A stretch of 60,000 nt of DNA. Origin: Bolinopsis microptera (Eukaryota > Ctenophora > Tentaculata > Lobata > Bolinopsidae). Under the pieces are notes generated by a model. That model was not told the DNA's origin, made no database searches, and was given only the letters and a program-made list of their open reading frames with translations. Numbering within the stretch: the stretch's first letter is position 1; the number at the start of each line of letters is the position of its first letter. The position numbers and the translations under genes were made by a program. The DNA lies in contig NC_087073.1 in the NCBI RefSeq assembly GCF_026151205.1, positions 15,645,837 to 15,705,836 on the forward strand, written 5' to 3'. Below, piece by piece: positions 8,724-19,242 of the stretch.

Positions 8724-10931
8724 CTAGTAATTGTTTAAGAGAGTTCTCTGGCAGTTACGAAACTCGAGAGACTGTGGGATACTGAAGGGAAAAGAAGCAG
8801 TTCTAACGAGCTCTTCTCAAACACAAGGATATAACTTGTGAACTCGGCTAGTATATATGAAACATTTGTCATGGAGTTGTAGAGGGAGTTATGTGCCTCG
8901 CCGGGCTAAAGTAGTGGATGACCTTGCTGTACGGCAAGTTAAACAAGGATCTGAAACTACTAGGTTCCGTACAGACTCAACTCTGCACCCGTGTCAATAT
9001 GTTCATTATATGCAAGCCTCTTGATTTATAATCACCGAGTCTAGTAATTGTTTAAGAGAGTTCTCTGGCAGTTACGAAACTCGAGAGACTGTGGGATACT
9101 GAAGGGAAAAGAAGCAGTTCTAACGAGCTCTTCTCAAACACAAGGATATAACTTGTGAACTCGGCTAGTATATATGAAACATTTGTCATGGAGTTGTAGA
9201 GGGAGTTATGTGCCTCGCCGGGCTAAAGTAGTGGATGACCTTGCTGTACGGCAAGTTAAACAAGGATCTGAAACTACTAGGTTCCGTACAGACTCAACTC
9301 TGCACCCGTGTCAATATGTTCATTATATGCAAGCCTCTTGATTTATAATCACCGAGTCTAGTAATTGTTTAAGAGAGTTCTCTGGCAGTTACGAAACTCG
9401 AGAGACTGTGGGATACTGAAGGGAAAAGAAGCAGTTCTAACGAGCTCTTCTCAAACACAAGGATATAACTTGTGAACTCGGCTAGTATATATGAAACATT
9501 TGTCATGGAGTTGTAGAGGGAGTTATGTGCCTCGCCGGGCTAAAGTAGTGGATGACCTTGCTGTACGGCAAGTTAAACAAGGATCTGAAACTACTAGGTT
9601 CCGTACAGACTCAACTCTGCACCCGTGTCAATATGTTCATTATATGCAAGCCTCTTGATTTATAATCACCGAGTCTAGTAATTGTTTAAGAGAGTTCTCT
9701 GGCAGTTACGAAACTCGAGAGACTGTGGGATACTGAAGGGAAAAGAAGCAGTTCTAACGAGCTCTTCTCAAACACAAGGATATAACTTGTGAACTCGGCT
9801 AGTATATATGAAACATTTGTCATGGATTTGTAGAGGGAGTTATGTGCCTCGCCGGGCTAAAGTAGTGGATGACCTTGCTGTACGGCAAGTTAAACAAGGA
9901 TCTGAAACTACTAGGTTCCGTACAGACTCAACTCTGCACCCGTGTCAATATGTTCATTATATGCAAGCCTCTTGATTTATAATCACCGAGTCTAGTAATT
10001 GTTTAAGAGAGTTCTCTGGCAGTTACGAAACTCGAGAGACTGTGGGATACTGAAGGGAAAAGAAGCAGTTCTAACGAGCTCTTCTCAAACACAAGGATAT
10101 AACTTGTGAACTCGGCTAGTATATATGAAACATTTGTCATGGAGTTGTAGAGGGAGTTATGTGCCTCGCCGGGCTAAAGTAGTGGATGACCTTGCTGTAC
10201 GGCAAGTTAAACAAGGATCTGAAACTACTAGGTTCCGTACAGACTCAACTCTGCACCCGTGTCAATATGTTCATTATATGCAAGCCTCTTGATTTATAAT
10301 CACCGAGTCTAGTAATTGTTTAAGAGAGTTCTCTGGCAGTTACGAAACTCGAGAGACTGTGGGATACTGAAGGGAAAAGAAGCAGTTCTAACGAGCTCTT
10401 CTCAAACACAAGGATATAACTTGTGAACTCGGCTAGTATATATGAAACATTTGTCATGGAGTTGTAGAGGGAGTTATGTGCCTCGCCGGGCTAAAGTAGT
10501 GGATGACCTTGCTGTACGGCAAGTTAAACAAGGATCTGAAACTACTAGGTTCCGTACAGACTCAACTCTGCACCCGTGTCAATATGTTCATTATATGCAA
10601 GCCTCTTGATTTATAATCACCGAGTCTAGTAATTGTTTAAGAGAGTTCTCTGGCAGTTACGAAACTCGAGAGACTGTGGGATACTGAAGGGAAAAGAAGC
10701 AGTTCTAACGAGCTCTTCTCAAACACAAGGATATAACTTGTGAACTCGGCTAGTATATATGAAACATTTGTCATGGAGTTGTAGAGGGAGTTATGTGCCT
10801 CGCCGGGCTAAAGTAGTGGATGACCTTGCTGTACGGCAAGTTAAACAAGGATCTGAAACTACTAGGTTCCGTACAGACTCAACTCTGCACCCGTGTCAAT
10901 ATGTTCATTATATGCAAGCCTCTTGATTTAT
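8724..10931. repeat. 317 bp satellite, 7 tandem units
   Basis: Units start at CTAGTAATTGTTTAAGAGAG at 8724, 9041, 9358, 9675, 9992, 10309 and 10626; the period is exactly 317. The copies are almost identical; the fourth has ATGGATTTG where others have ATGGAGTTG. The last unit ends at CTTGATTTATA. Each unit contains short self-complementary stretches such as CTTGCTGTACGGCAAG, but I found no tRNA, 5S, spliced-leader or hammerhead signature on either strand and no long ORF. Partial copies also occur at 14.85 and 15.63 kb (and duplicated at 21.33 kb), so the sequence is dispersed as well as tandem. Confidence 0.95.
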
Positions 10932-11547
10932 ACACAGCTGGAGCGTCATAAAGCCTAGGACTTACGCAGGTATTTTAGCTGAACCGCCTTCTGATAAAGA
11001 ACTAAAGCTGAAAATTCCAGACTTTAAAGTTTTTTTAGTTTAGCCCCTGAGAAAGACTGCTCAAGATTTCGGGACATTAATCAAAATATTTAACCCCTGG
11101 GGCCGGGTTTTTAGGTTAATGGTCATAGATCAGACAAAGCTGGTCGGTCGGAGGTCGGTCGGAGGTCCAATATTATTATTAATTAAATATGAAATATCCC
11201 AAAAAAGGACAACGGGAAAAGCGAGCGACCGATTTCATTCTCGGTATCATTTTGCATTTGAGAACGGTTATTTAAATTAATATCATTTCCTTTTGTTTAG
11301 GAATGACTGGCAGCGGTCCAGCGAGTCTCTATTAAAAAAACTAAAATTTGAATAAAATTACGATGTTAAGAATGATAAAATACTAAAAGCTGACTATGAG
11401 TACAAATGACAAAGTATAACTTTCTTTTTTGATGAAAAATGACGGACTTCGTAAAAAATTAATCTTTTCAGGTAAAAAAACTCAACATCTTCAGTTATGT
11501 CCAATTAATCTAACATCCTATCCTATCCAGCCAGATAGCCTCTTGTG
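10932..11547. other. Intergenic, nothing recognised
   Basis: Spacer with a short GGTCGGTCGGA duplication near 11.15 kb. No gene or element supported. Confidence 0.5.
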
Positions 11548-11555
11548 ATGATTCA

Positions 11556-11656
11556 TTGTATCACGTGGTGACCCCCACTGTCGCTTCACTATCGTCTTCG
11601 ACGATACAGGGGGAGCCGCGCACTTCGTGCGCGGCGGGTCATACAACGTATGACAA
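11556..11656 (+). mobile_element. Hairpin MITE (101 bp), 8 bp TSD
   Basis: Starts TTGTATCACG and ends CGTATGACAA. ATGATTCA flanks both sides (11548-11555, 11657-11664). The inside is GC-rich and strongly self-complementary: GCCGCGCAC pairs with GTGCGCGGC around a 3 nt loop, and ATCGTC pairs with GACGAT. The same sequence, in either orientation and each time with its own 8 bp duplication, occurs at 17269-17376, 17519-17611 and their duplicates, and as fragments near 50 kb. Confidence 0.85.
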
Positions 11657-11703
11657 ATGATTCATCAGAAGAGAAAAAACAAAAAATTCCTTAATGTTTT
11701 ATA

Positions 11704-11886
11704 TTAATTATTATCAAGCAGTGCCATGAGACCAGCAACATTATCCTCTGCCGTCTCCAATATCTGGTCCTCAGGAAGCTCGAAAGCAAACTCCCCCAGG
11801 TCCCTCAGCTCTATGGTATAGGAGTCAGTAACGTTGAGATCCTGGTAAGCCCGATCAGCACTTACCCCACTAGCAGTATTGGGTAT
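11704..11886 (-). pseudogene. Exon-like coding fragment, unknown protein
   Basis: Minus-strand open frame of about 60 codons ending in TAA at 11704-11706. The composition is protein-like: acidic, ending LPEDQILETAEDNVAGL followed by a short leucine-rich tail. A possible acceptor (TTACCAG) lies inside it near 11.84 kb. It may be the terminal exon of an old mobile-element or host gene; no further exons were found. Low confidence. Confidence 0.25.
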
Positions 11887-12020
11887 TTAGTTATATTTTC
11901 GATTGTACTATATTTCTATGACAGTTATACATTTTACTTAAATAAAATTATTTGCTTTACTAGTAGTATTCTAAAAGTAGAATTAAAGAAAAGTAACGAA
12001 AAAGTCGATATAAGATAAAC

Positions 12021-12120
12021 TTGTCATTATAAAGTGCGTTTTGCACACTATATAATGACAAAGATCAGCTGTCATTATAAAGTGCTTGTCACTATATAGT
12101 GTTGTCACTATATAGTGTGA
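12021..12120. repeat. AT-rich inverted repeats (GTCATTATAAAGTGC family)
   Basis: A hairpin at 12021-12061 (TTGTCATTATAAAGTGC opposite GCACACTATATAATGACAA) is followed by a second GTCATTATAAAGTGC and two copies of TTGTCACTATATAGTG. The latter two are themselves palindromic. It resembles the remains of a small foldback element; no clear target duplication was seen. Confidence 0.55.
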
Positions 12121-12199
12121 TTACCGGGTAGATGCTATAGGAGATGCTTCCCTTAGCGATAAGAGTGCACTTCTTTTTTTTCTTACATCCGATCCATCA

Positions 12200-12495
12200 C
12201 TAAATCGTTGATAATCTGGAAGGACAAACCCTAAGATTCAAACACACGCTGACATCGGTCCAACTTTCCAGGTGAGACTTTGCTGCAATGTGCAGCTCCT
12301 CATTTAAAATTAACCCTCACACCCGATTTCTCGAGTATTCAGCTGAGTAGACCGGGAGCTGCATAGTCCACTCATGATCCTTAGCTGAACGTCAACGACG
12401 CTCACCCCACGACCAGGCAGACAGTGGGATTTGAACACGCAACCTCACGATTGCAAAGCTGGCGTTCTAACCAACTGCGCTACCTGGCCGTACAG
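12200..12495 (-). mobile_element. tRNA-derived SINE (tRNA-Ala-like head)
   Basis: Read on the minus strand, 12491 downward gives a tRNA-like head: A box TAGCGCAGTTGG (complement of 12471-12482), anticodon loop TTTGCAA with anticodon TGC (12451-12457), and B box GTTCAAATCCC (12426-12436). The 5' GGCCAGG can pair with CCTGGTC, but six extra bases separate the T arm from it, so this is not a functional tRNA. A body of roughly 200 bp follows to about 12200. The ORF that overlaps it on the other strand (GFEHATSRLQSWRSNQLRYL) is the well-known antisense reading of such a tRNA head. Confidence 0.7.
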
Positions 12496-12675
12496 GTATC
12501 AGTACGTGGGCTTGCCAGAATACTGCACGTGTGTGAACTAAAGTCTAAAACTACGCCGCGCAATGGATCGTGTTCAGCTGATCACTTTTCTTTGACTGTC
12601 TCTTTGTTACGCACTGTCTGGCGAGCTCCTGCGTTTGCGTTTGCTCTCTCGTTGCCTGCTCGTCTTTTTGCTGTA

Positions 12676-12822
12676 ATGCCTGCCACCAAAGGAAAGGAGT
12701 GGAATGCTGTTATCATTGTTCAGAAAGGAAAGGGAAAGGGAATCAACAGTGAACAGGACAAAGTAAGATGTCTCTACTGCAACTACGAATTTTTTGCAAC
12801 TGCTTTACTTAGCAAGACATAA
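12676..12822 (+). pseudogene. BED-type zinc finger fragment, hAT-like transposase remnant
   Basis: From ATG 12676 a short frame reads MPATKGKEW, a Lys/Gly-rich link and then DKVRCLYCNYEF, ending with TAA at 12820-12822. An aromatic W followed about 25 residues later by K-V-R-C-x2-C is the first half of the BED zinc finger that starts many hAT transposases. The second half (H-x3-H/C) is missing, so the copy is broken. A protein-like stretch near 12.92-13.02 kb may be more of the same remnant. Confidence 0.45.
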
Positions 12823-12829
12823 TAAATAT

Positions 12830-14850
12830 TCAACCTTCTAAAACGTGATATCTAGTTCTTCAGCTATCTATCATTATTTTACAGCGAGGCTTGACCCGAG
12901 CTGCTTCAAAGCCGACTTAAGGGCAGTTGGACCTGTCTTAAAAGAAGTTGAATACTCTTCAGATAAAGCATGTATGAATATCTGTATCGCTACAACGAGG
13001 TAAGTTTTGATTATTTTAAGTACTTTATGTTATAAATAACATCAAATGTTATAAGTAACATCAAAGTATATAATTTGTTACTCTTTGACTTCTTTTTCAT
13101 CATTAGTGGCAGTGCCACTTACCGAGCTTTGCCTTTTTGTTGCAGGTTGACAATGGTGACTTTACCATTTTTGAACCATATTGCACACGTGAAACGAGCG
13201 TTACCTGTAGAAGACTTACAGTAGTTCCACAGGAGTGCTTATAAAACTGACTTAGACAGTAAAAGTAGTTCCACAGCTAGACTGAGTCTATCAAAAACCT
13301 AACAATCAGTATTAATTTCTCCAGCTGTATGGCGGCGGTTATTAGTCCAAAGCTTTTGGATGTGACAAGTTGTTGGTGAGTACACTCTGTCCGATGATAA
13401 TGCCTATGCTTGTTACACTGCTGAAAGACGATGCTTGGAAACCAAAACCCCTACTAATACAGCTACTACCCCTGATCCTAGTAATGAAATATTTAATAAA
13501 CTTGCTCTGCTCTAACATTAATTAAGGAAACAATATAAGAATTAAAAATTTCTGCCCAATATAATTTCGCAAAAAATTAACTTTGGAAAATTCCAAAACT
13601 CCATGACGCTGTTTATTTCAGCCAGTTAGCGCGAGCCGACAGAAATTATTTAAATGTATCACTCGTGCAATGAATCAACTTTGGCGCGCGGGAACTTAAA
13701 CTCGCTGTGAAGAAATTACCACTTTAATTAATAAAACTCTCAGTCCGTAGGGTTTCTAGGATATATGGTACAAAATATAACAAGAATTTCGCCGCAGTTA
13801 CACCACGCACGATTAATTTTTCCTGCTTAAACCGTTAATATTTGCCACAAAAAGTTAATTTTATCGATTAATAAAAATTAGATATTGGATTATTTTGTTG
13901 TTAAAAAGTTGCAATATTTTCATCGTAATTTGTTATTGCGCGCGTGCAGGATTGCATGTAATCGAATATTTAGTACGCCGCGCACAAATTTTGGGCTAAT
14001 TTAATTTGAACGGCATCGTTTGACAATTGAAATTCGCGTTGGATACTGCAATTAACTAACACATGCCGAGCGTCGCGCGCAGCATAACAGACGCTTCCTA
14101 TACTCATAATTATAGGGGAGTGGTCTATATTGCGAAGGAGCATACTTTTGTCGACATCGCAGGACCGTCGGGCCACCTCATATATCCAAACCCGATTACT
14201 TGTTCCCTACGATCTTTTTGCCTTCGGCAAGAGCAGGGAAAAAATTACTTTTGTTACCTACCGTGCGGCGTGCAGACGTATTTTCTTAATTTTGCAAAAT
14301 TAAAGTTTTCTGGATTTATTACTTTTATAAATTGACTACTTTTAAAATTATATTTATTTTTCAGATCCAGGTTTAACTTTACGCAACACAAATGGACTTG
14401 AACGGCAGCTTTCACAACGCGTCCCTAAGTCTCCACCTCCTGCTGCTGTAAAGTCCTAAAGAGAGATCACGGTACTTTAGGTATATACCATATTCGTATT
14501 AATAATTTTACCAAAAACCCATTATTGGGTAGAGTTGACCGTTGCCAGTGTCTCCCTTACCCAAACAAAACGAAATGATATCAATTTGAATAACCGTTCT
14601 CGAATGAAAAACCATACCGATAATGAAATTGTAAAACATTAAAATTACAACAAACCAACTTAAATGTATTAATGTTTTTAAAGCACCTGGATATGGCAAT
14701 TTTGGGGTTTTGCCGAATTATATAGCTATTCTTTATTATTGTCATCTTTAACATTGAATTAGAATATGTTGAACTAAAACTACACCATAAACCCGCTGAA
14801 TGACACCTGATCAGTCTAAGTGAACGAAAAAATAGTCAAGTACGTGTGTA
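12830..14850. other. Intergenic, no supported gene
   Basis: AT-rich with a CpG-containing patch at 13.6-14.1 kb. Apart from possible transposase debris near 13 kb I see no exon, RNA gene or repeat. Confidence 0.45.
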
Positions 14851-14852
14851 AT

Positions 14853-14894
14853 GGGTATATATGAAACATTTGATATGGAGTTGTAGAGGGAGTT
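14853..14894 (+). repeat. 317 bp-repeat relic, left piece, split by LINE
   Basis: Matches the middle of the 317 bp satellite unit (TATATATGAAACATTTG..GGAGTTGTAGAGGGAGTT). The rest of the unit continues after the LINE at 15640-15780, so this is one repeat relic interrupted by the insertion. Confidence 0.85.
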
Positions 14895-15630
14895 TTTGGC
14901 ACTATCAGTGAATCCACTTTGAAGTGTCCAATTCCACAATCCTACATCAAACGTCAAATCGACAACAAAGTCAACAGACTGAATCAGGAAACTTGGGTAA
15001 CTGACGGTCCCAGACACACCAAACTGACACTCGGCCACAAGCATGCCAAAATCATCAAAAACCTCAACACTACACTCAGCAACAACAGACAGGATTACAG
15101 AACTGCAGTTCACCTCATCACGGGTCACTGCGGCCTAAATAAACACCTTCACACCATTTGCAAATCAAACACCAGTGCTTGTCCTATGTGCGGGGACGGA
15201 GAGGAAACTGTCTCACACTTCCTTGGACAGTGTCCGGCTATTGCCCAAATTAGAGGTCAATATTTCCAAGACTACTACCTCTCTGTCAATGACATATTCG
15301 ACAACCAACACATCACCACAATTGTCAATTTCGCAAACCGCACCAAACGCTTAATTGTGCCGGAAGAGCTGGATCAGACCGGGGTGACTTAAAGTATTAT
15401 CTCATATGCTGTCTCGTCTCGTTTTACTTTTCCAAACCCAGCTGGCATTTAAGCGTATCATTTTGACTCATATAACATCTTACACCATCCTCCACCAATC
15501 ACTCTGATCTCACCGGTAACCTTCCCCAAGGTTGCCACACCCCAGAGGTAGGCAGAGCATCTCAATGCTATCCTCTCGTGGGCTATCTTAGCCCAGCCTC
15601 TCTAAAAAAAAAAAAGAAAAAAAAAAAAAA
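14895..15630 (+). mobile_element. 5'-truncated LINE inserted in a 317 bp-repeat relic
   Basis: Same family as the copy at 5.65 kb. It carries the ORF2 C-terminus (frame ending TAA near 15392, with CPMCGDGEETVSHFLGQCP) and the shared 3' UTR, then an A-rich tail to 15630. GAGGGAGTT at 14886-14894 recurs at 15631-15639, a 9 bp target-site duplication that belongs to the 317 bp repeat. Truncated in or just after RNase H; not autonomous. Confidence 0.9.
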
Positions 15631-15781
15631 GAGGGAGTTATGTGCCTCGCCGGGCTAAAGTAGTGGATGACCTTGCTGTACGGCAAGTTAAACAAGGATC
15701 TGAAACTACTAGGTTCCGTACAGACTCAACTCTGCACCCGTGTCAATATGTTCATTATATGCAAGCCTCTTGATTTATAAT
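15631..15781 (+). repeat. 317 bp-repeat relic, right piece
   Basis: Continues the satellite unit from GAGGGAGTTATGTGCCTCGC to TCTTGATTTATAATA with almost no changes. The 5' third of the unit is absent from this locus. Confidence 0.9.
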
Positions 15782-16688
15782 AGTAAAAAGGGTATAATGG
15801 CTGACGGTCGTGCTTGCCAGCACTGTGATAACAGATTACTCTTACATTACTTGGACCAGTTCCAGACCTTTTCTTGACGGTTACATTTGTCCGGTAGTGT
15901 TCTTGCCGATAGATAGCTGGCCTATAACCGGTCTTGCTACTACATGTGGAACACAAATGGCAAAACATTGGAGGGGCACTCCACATGGAGTGCTCTTCGC
16001 TGTTCAAGGATTAAGGCCACTTTTTGCCACCTTTCTTGTCTGTCAAATATCTTTAGTTGCGAACATCGTAAAAGGCTGAAAATTCGGCGAATATGTACAT
16101 TGTACAATGCCGACCGGCACAATGCCGACCGGCATTGTACAGATTTGCCGTACATTATAATAATGTAAGGGAGGAAGGCCATTTTAAGAAAACTTCAGCA
16201 GGATAATATCACATAACTAAACCATTGATTGCAAGCCACAAATAGCCACTAGTGTAAATATAGGGTATATGAATATCGCCACACCCAGTAAAAAAGGGCT
16301 CAAATTTATGGCTCTTTTGCAAAGGCTTAGAATAAGTATTTTATTACCATGGTAAAACTTTCTCGGGCCTTCAGCCCTCTTAAGTTCTACCCGGTCATAT
16401 CTATACTTATTCAGTTATTCAACATGGCTTACTGAGTAGTGTGTGGATATGATCGAGAAAATATGTATTTAGCATTATCAATAGCAGTATTAAGTAACTT
16501 ATTAAGTTTTTTAAAATTACACATACCCTGGTCGTCTCGCTCGCTCGTCTCACGTACCAGGATTCAGGAAGCTTGAAAAGAGCGCCGCGCACAGGGATTG
16601 GCGAGCCAGGTAACAACAGGGTTGATGGTTATCAAGGGTTAAAGCATGAAAACTATACATGTTGTTCATTAACACTACGTACTTGCAG

Positions 16689-16893
16689 TATTCAGACAGC
16701 ATCTCATACATGATGGAACAACCCACAGAACGTCCCACCAATTGTTGTTCCAGTGCAACTGCAGCCAGCTATAAATGTGCAAGAGGAGCCGTTGTCTTCA
16801 AGTTCAGATCCAACTCTGTTTAATGTTGTTGTGGACAGTGAGCAGAATATTCCAAATTATGAAGTAGTGATGAGTTATCCCGCGGTGGTCTGA
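16689..16893 (+). pseudogene. Exon-like frame, copy A, broken by 2 bp deletion
   Basis: Follows a good acceptor (TACTTGCAG). Compared with copy B it lacks GA (CATGATGG versus CATGAGATGG), which shifts the frame and introduces an early stop. Otherwise identical. See the copy B entry. Confidence 0.4.
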
Positions 16894-17268
16894 GGGCTCT
16901 TGCTAAATCACTCACCTAAATCATGATGACTATAGTGTATAGTGAAAACGTTTGCGCGTCTCCTACCTTTTAAATTATATATCAATATGCACGTTAGTAA
17001 TTGTTTGAGATATGTTTAGCGCATACCAGTTCCATATAGAGTAGATATAAGCAATCAGGACTGATATTGTTTTCTAAAAATGTTATAAAACACGGCTCGA
17101 CTATATCATGCTATTCAATCTATTGTACTTTTTTCTTTTGAGGTTTCTGACTCAGACTGCAGCTCTATATAATAATGGTTAAAAAGGTCCTGCGATTTTC
17201 GCGTCATAGCGTATAAACAGTCGCCGTGTTGAAGTTGAACTGTTACGGTTTCGTATAGTACTGTCGGG

Positions 17269-17376
17269 TTGTCATACTCATACGTTGTATGTCGTATGAC
17301 CCACCGCGAACGAGTGCGCGGCTCCCCCTGTATCGTCAGGACGTGAAACGACCGTGGGGGTCACGACGTGATACAA
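17269..17376 (-). mobile_element. Hairpin MITE, copy A, 8 bp TSD CTGTCGGG
   Basis: TTGTCATAC..GATACAA, the same family as 11556-11656 but in the opposite orientation. CTGTCGGG lies at 17261-17268 and 17377-17384. Duplicated at 22973-23080. Confidence 0.85.
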
Positions 17377-17518
17377 CTGTCGGGTACTAAATAGGTTGTG
17401 AACAAGAAAAATGCGGCCGCTTTTCTTTTGTGGATGGCCACTCAATTTCCCGATTCGATCCGTGATGGCATATTTTATCATATTCCATACATCATATACA
17501 TAACAACCTGGGGAACCC

Positions 17519-17611
17519 TTCATGTATCACGTTGTGACCCCCACGGTCGTTTCAAGCTATGGTGACAATACAGGGGGAGCCGTGCGCGGCGGGTCATACA
17601 ACGTATGAAAA
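17519..17611 (+). mobile_element. Hairpin MITE, copy A, 8 bp TSD GGGAACCC
   Basis: TTCATGTATCACG..CGTATGAAAA with GGGAACCC on both sides (17511-17518, 17612-17619). Same family. Its lower end structure differs slightly from the other copies. Duplicated at 23223-23315. Confidence 0.8.
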
Positions 17612-18562
17612 GGGAACCCAGTCTTAACTGTTTATAAGCACATGCAGATATGACGGAGTTGGGAGTGACAGGCCGAGCGCCGCCCAGTTAATATAATTTC
17701 ATGTTGCATTTGAAAATCGTGTATATTTCTATGTACTTATGTATTTGTAACTATATGTTTATTGTTTATGTAACCTGACAGTGACACGGATCAGGGATCT
17801 GTGCAAAATTAAAATAGTAATTATAACTCAAAATAATAATAATTTGTCATTTGTAGCGCGATGCGTTACTATGCCGCGCCGCGCATTCAATTATGCTTAT
17901 CGCAACGATCGGCGCGGCGAAATGAGCTACTGGGCCTCGCCGAGCTGCGGAGAATTGACATCGTCAATTAATATGCCATCAATAATAGTGCCGGCATAGT
18001 GGGCTACGTACATGGTGAAATTAACAATGTACTTGGTCAGTTCAGCACCGCGCGCCAACAATTGTTTAATTCAGATTATCGCGAAAAATAACTTTGCGCA
18101 GGTAGAAACGCGTGGGCGATAACTGGGAGCGGGAGCACGTACGTACGCTCGCAAGTTACCATATACAAAAAACCGCGTCCGCTAACCCTTGTCCTTGACT
18201 CTTTTGTGCCTTCGGAACTTTGTAGGTTTACACCTACCAGGACGCGCGCCGAGTTGGACTCGTCGACGGTCCTGTTCCAATGACCCAATGTATGGCCATG
18301 GAACAGATATTTTACGAGTATCACCCGTTAATCGGAACTTTGAGTCATGGATCGGGGAAAATTTGACCATTGTTAATGATCTGGTCCGGCGCGCGCTACT
18401 TCGTAGCACTTGCCATCGCGCGCTACTTCGAAGAAATTTAGACGAGTAACATCCGTCAAGGAAAAATCCTTCCTATACACGTTGCAAAACTCTTTCGTAT
18501 ACTCCGACCGGCTTTTGTGGCCAGAGGCCGCCGCGCGCGAAAAGGGGTTACCACAGGTCCGT

Positions 18563-19236
18563 ATATATAGTTGTAGCGCGATGCACTACTGGGTCGCGCC
18601 GCGCATCAAATAATTCTTCTCTTCGGTAGATCGGCGAGATGCACTACTGCAGCGCTCCTACTAAATCGCTCGCCCAAATTTTAAGAAAATTCTTGTGAGA
18701 AGGCCCTTTGGGTATGAAAGTGATTTGAATCGGTGTATTTTTGGACGCTGATTCCGAATCACCCCCCATGACCTAGGGTTAAAATGCTTCCCTGGAGAGT
18801 TATTGGCAAAAAACCGTTTTGGTCACGTGATAGGCTAGTAAAATACTAATTCGATTGTTTAGGGCTCGGGTTAGAGTTAGGGTTGTGGTAAGGGTTATGG
18901 TTAGCTTCGGGGTTATGGTGAGGGTTAGGGTTGGGATAAGGGTTTATATAAGACCGTTTTGTACGGCTGCAAAACCATAAAAACCAAAGTCACGTGAAAT
19001 TTTTGGGCGAGCGAATTAGTAAAAGCCGCACCACTGTGCCTCACCGAGCTGCGAAGGATTCACATCGTGAATCAATATATATATATATATATATATATAG
19101 CTTGATTCACGATGTCAATCCTTCGCAGCTCGGTGAGGCACAGTGGTGCATTTCGCCGATCTACCGAAGTGTGGTTGCGAGAAGCATTATTTGATGCGCG
19201 CGCGACCCAGTAGTGCATCGCGCTACAAATATATAG
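18563..19236. mobile_element. Foldback element, copy A, interrupted by a MITE
   Basis: The arm 18563-18650 (TTGTAGCGCGATGCACTACT..CGGTAGATCGGCGAGATGC) is the inverse of about 19150-19236. A second inverted pair (GCACCACTGTGCCTCACCGA..GATTCAC) lies around an (AT)n centre at 19075-19100. The TTAGGG-type MITE 18661-19019 sits in the left arm and disrupts it. Confidence 0.75.
18661..19019 (+). mobile_element. 359 bp MITE with TTAGGG-like core, copy A, unit 1
   Basis: Terminal inverted repeats CTAAATCGCTCGCCCAAA at the left and TTTGGGCGAGCGAATTAG at the right, flanked by TA on each side, so a TA target duplication is likely. The core contains degenerate GGGTTAGGGTT/GGGTTATGG runs (about 18865-18945). 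Lacks any ORF. Confidence 0.8.
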
Positions 19237-19242
19237 CCGATT

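Noticed and set aside
7062-8727. ORFs made of AVRRQYGGS or YCRRTAAVLP repeats
   Set aside because: Open only because the 11-12 bp minisatellite lacks stops in several frames; present on both strands of both arms.
8724-10931. 5S rRNA, spliced-leader, snRNA or hammerhead ribozyme array
   Set aside because: No conserved 5S internal control region, no Sm site with leader, and no CTGANGA..GAAA core on either strand of the 317 bp unit.
8724-10931. CRISPR array
   Set aside because: The whole 317 bp unit repeats with no unique spacers, and the genome is animal.
12414-12495. Functional tRNA-Ala gene
   Set aside because: Extra bases between T arm and acceptor strand, an imperfect T stem and an attached body indicate a SINE.
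12424-12822. 132-residue plus-strand ORF beginning GFEHATSRLQSW
   Set aside because: The first part is the antisense of a tRNA-like SINE head; only the end (from about 12676) looks protein-derived.
18860-18950. True telomere or chromosome end
   Set aside because: The TTAGGG-like runs are degenerate, about 80 bp long, interstitial and inside a MITE with defined ends.
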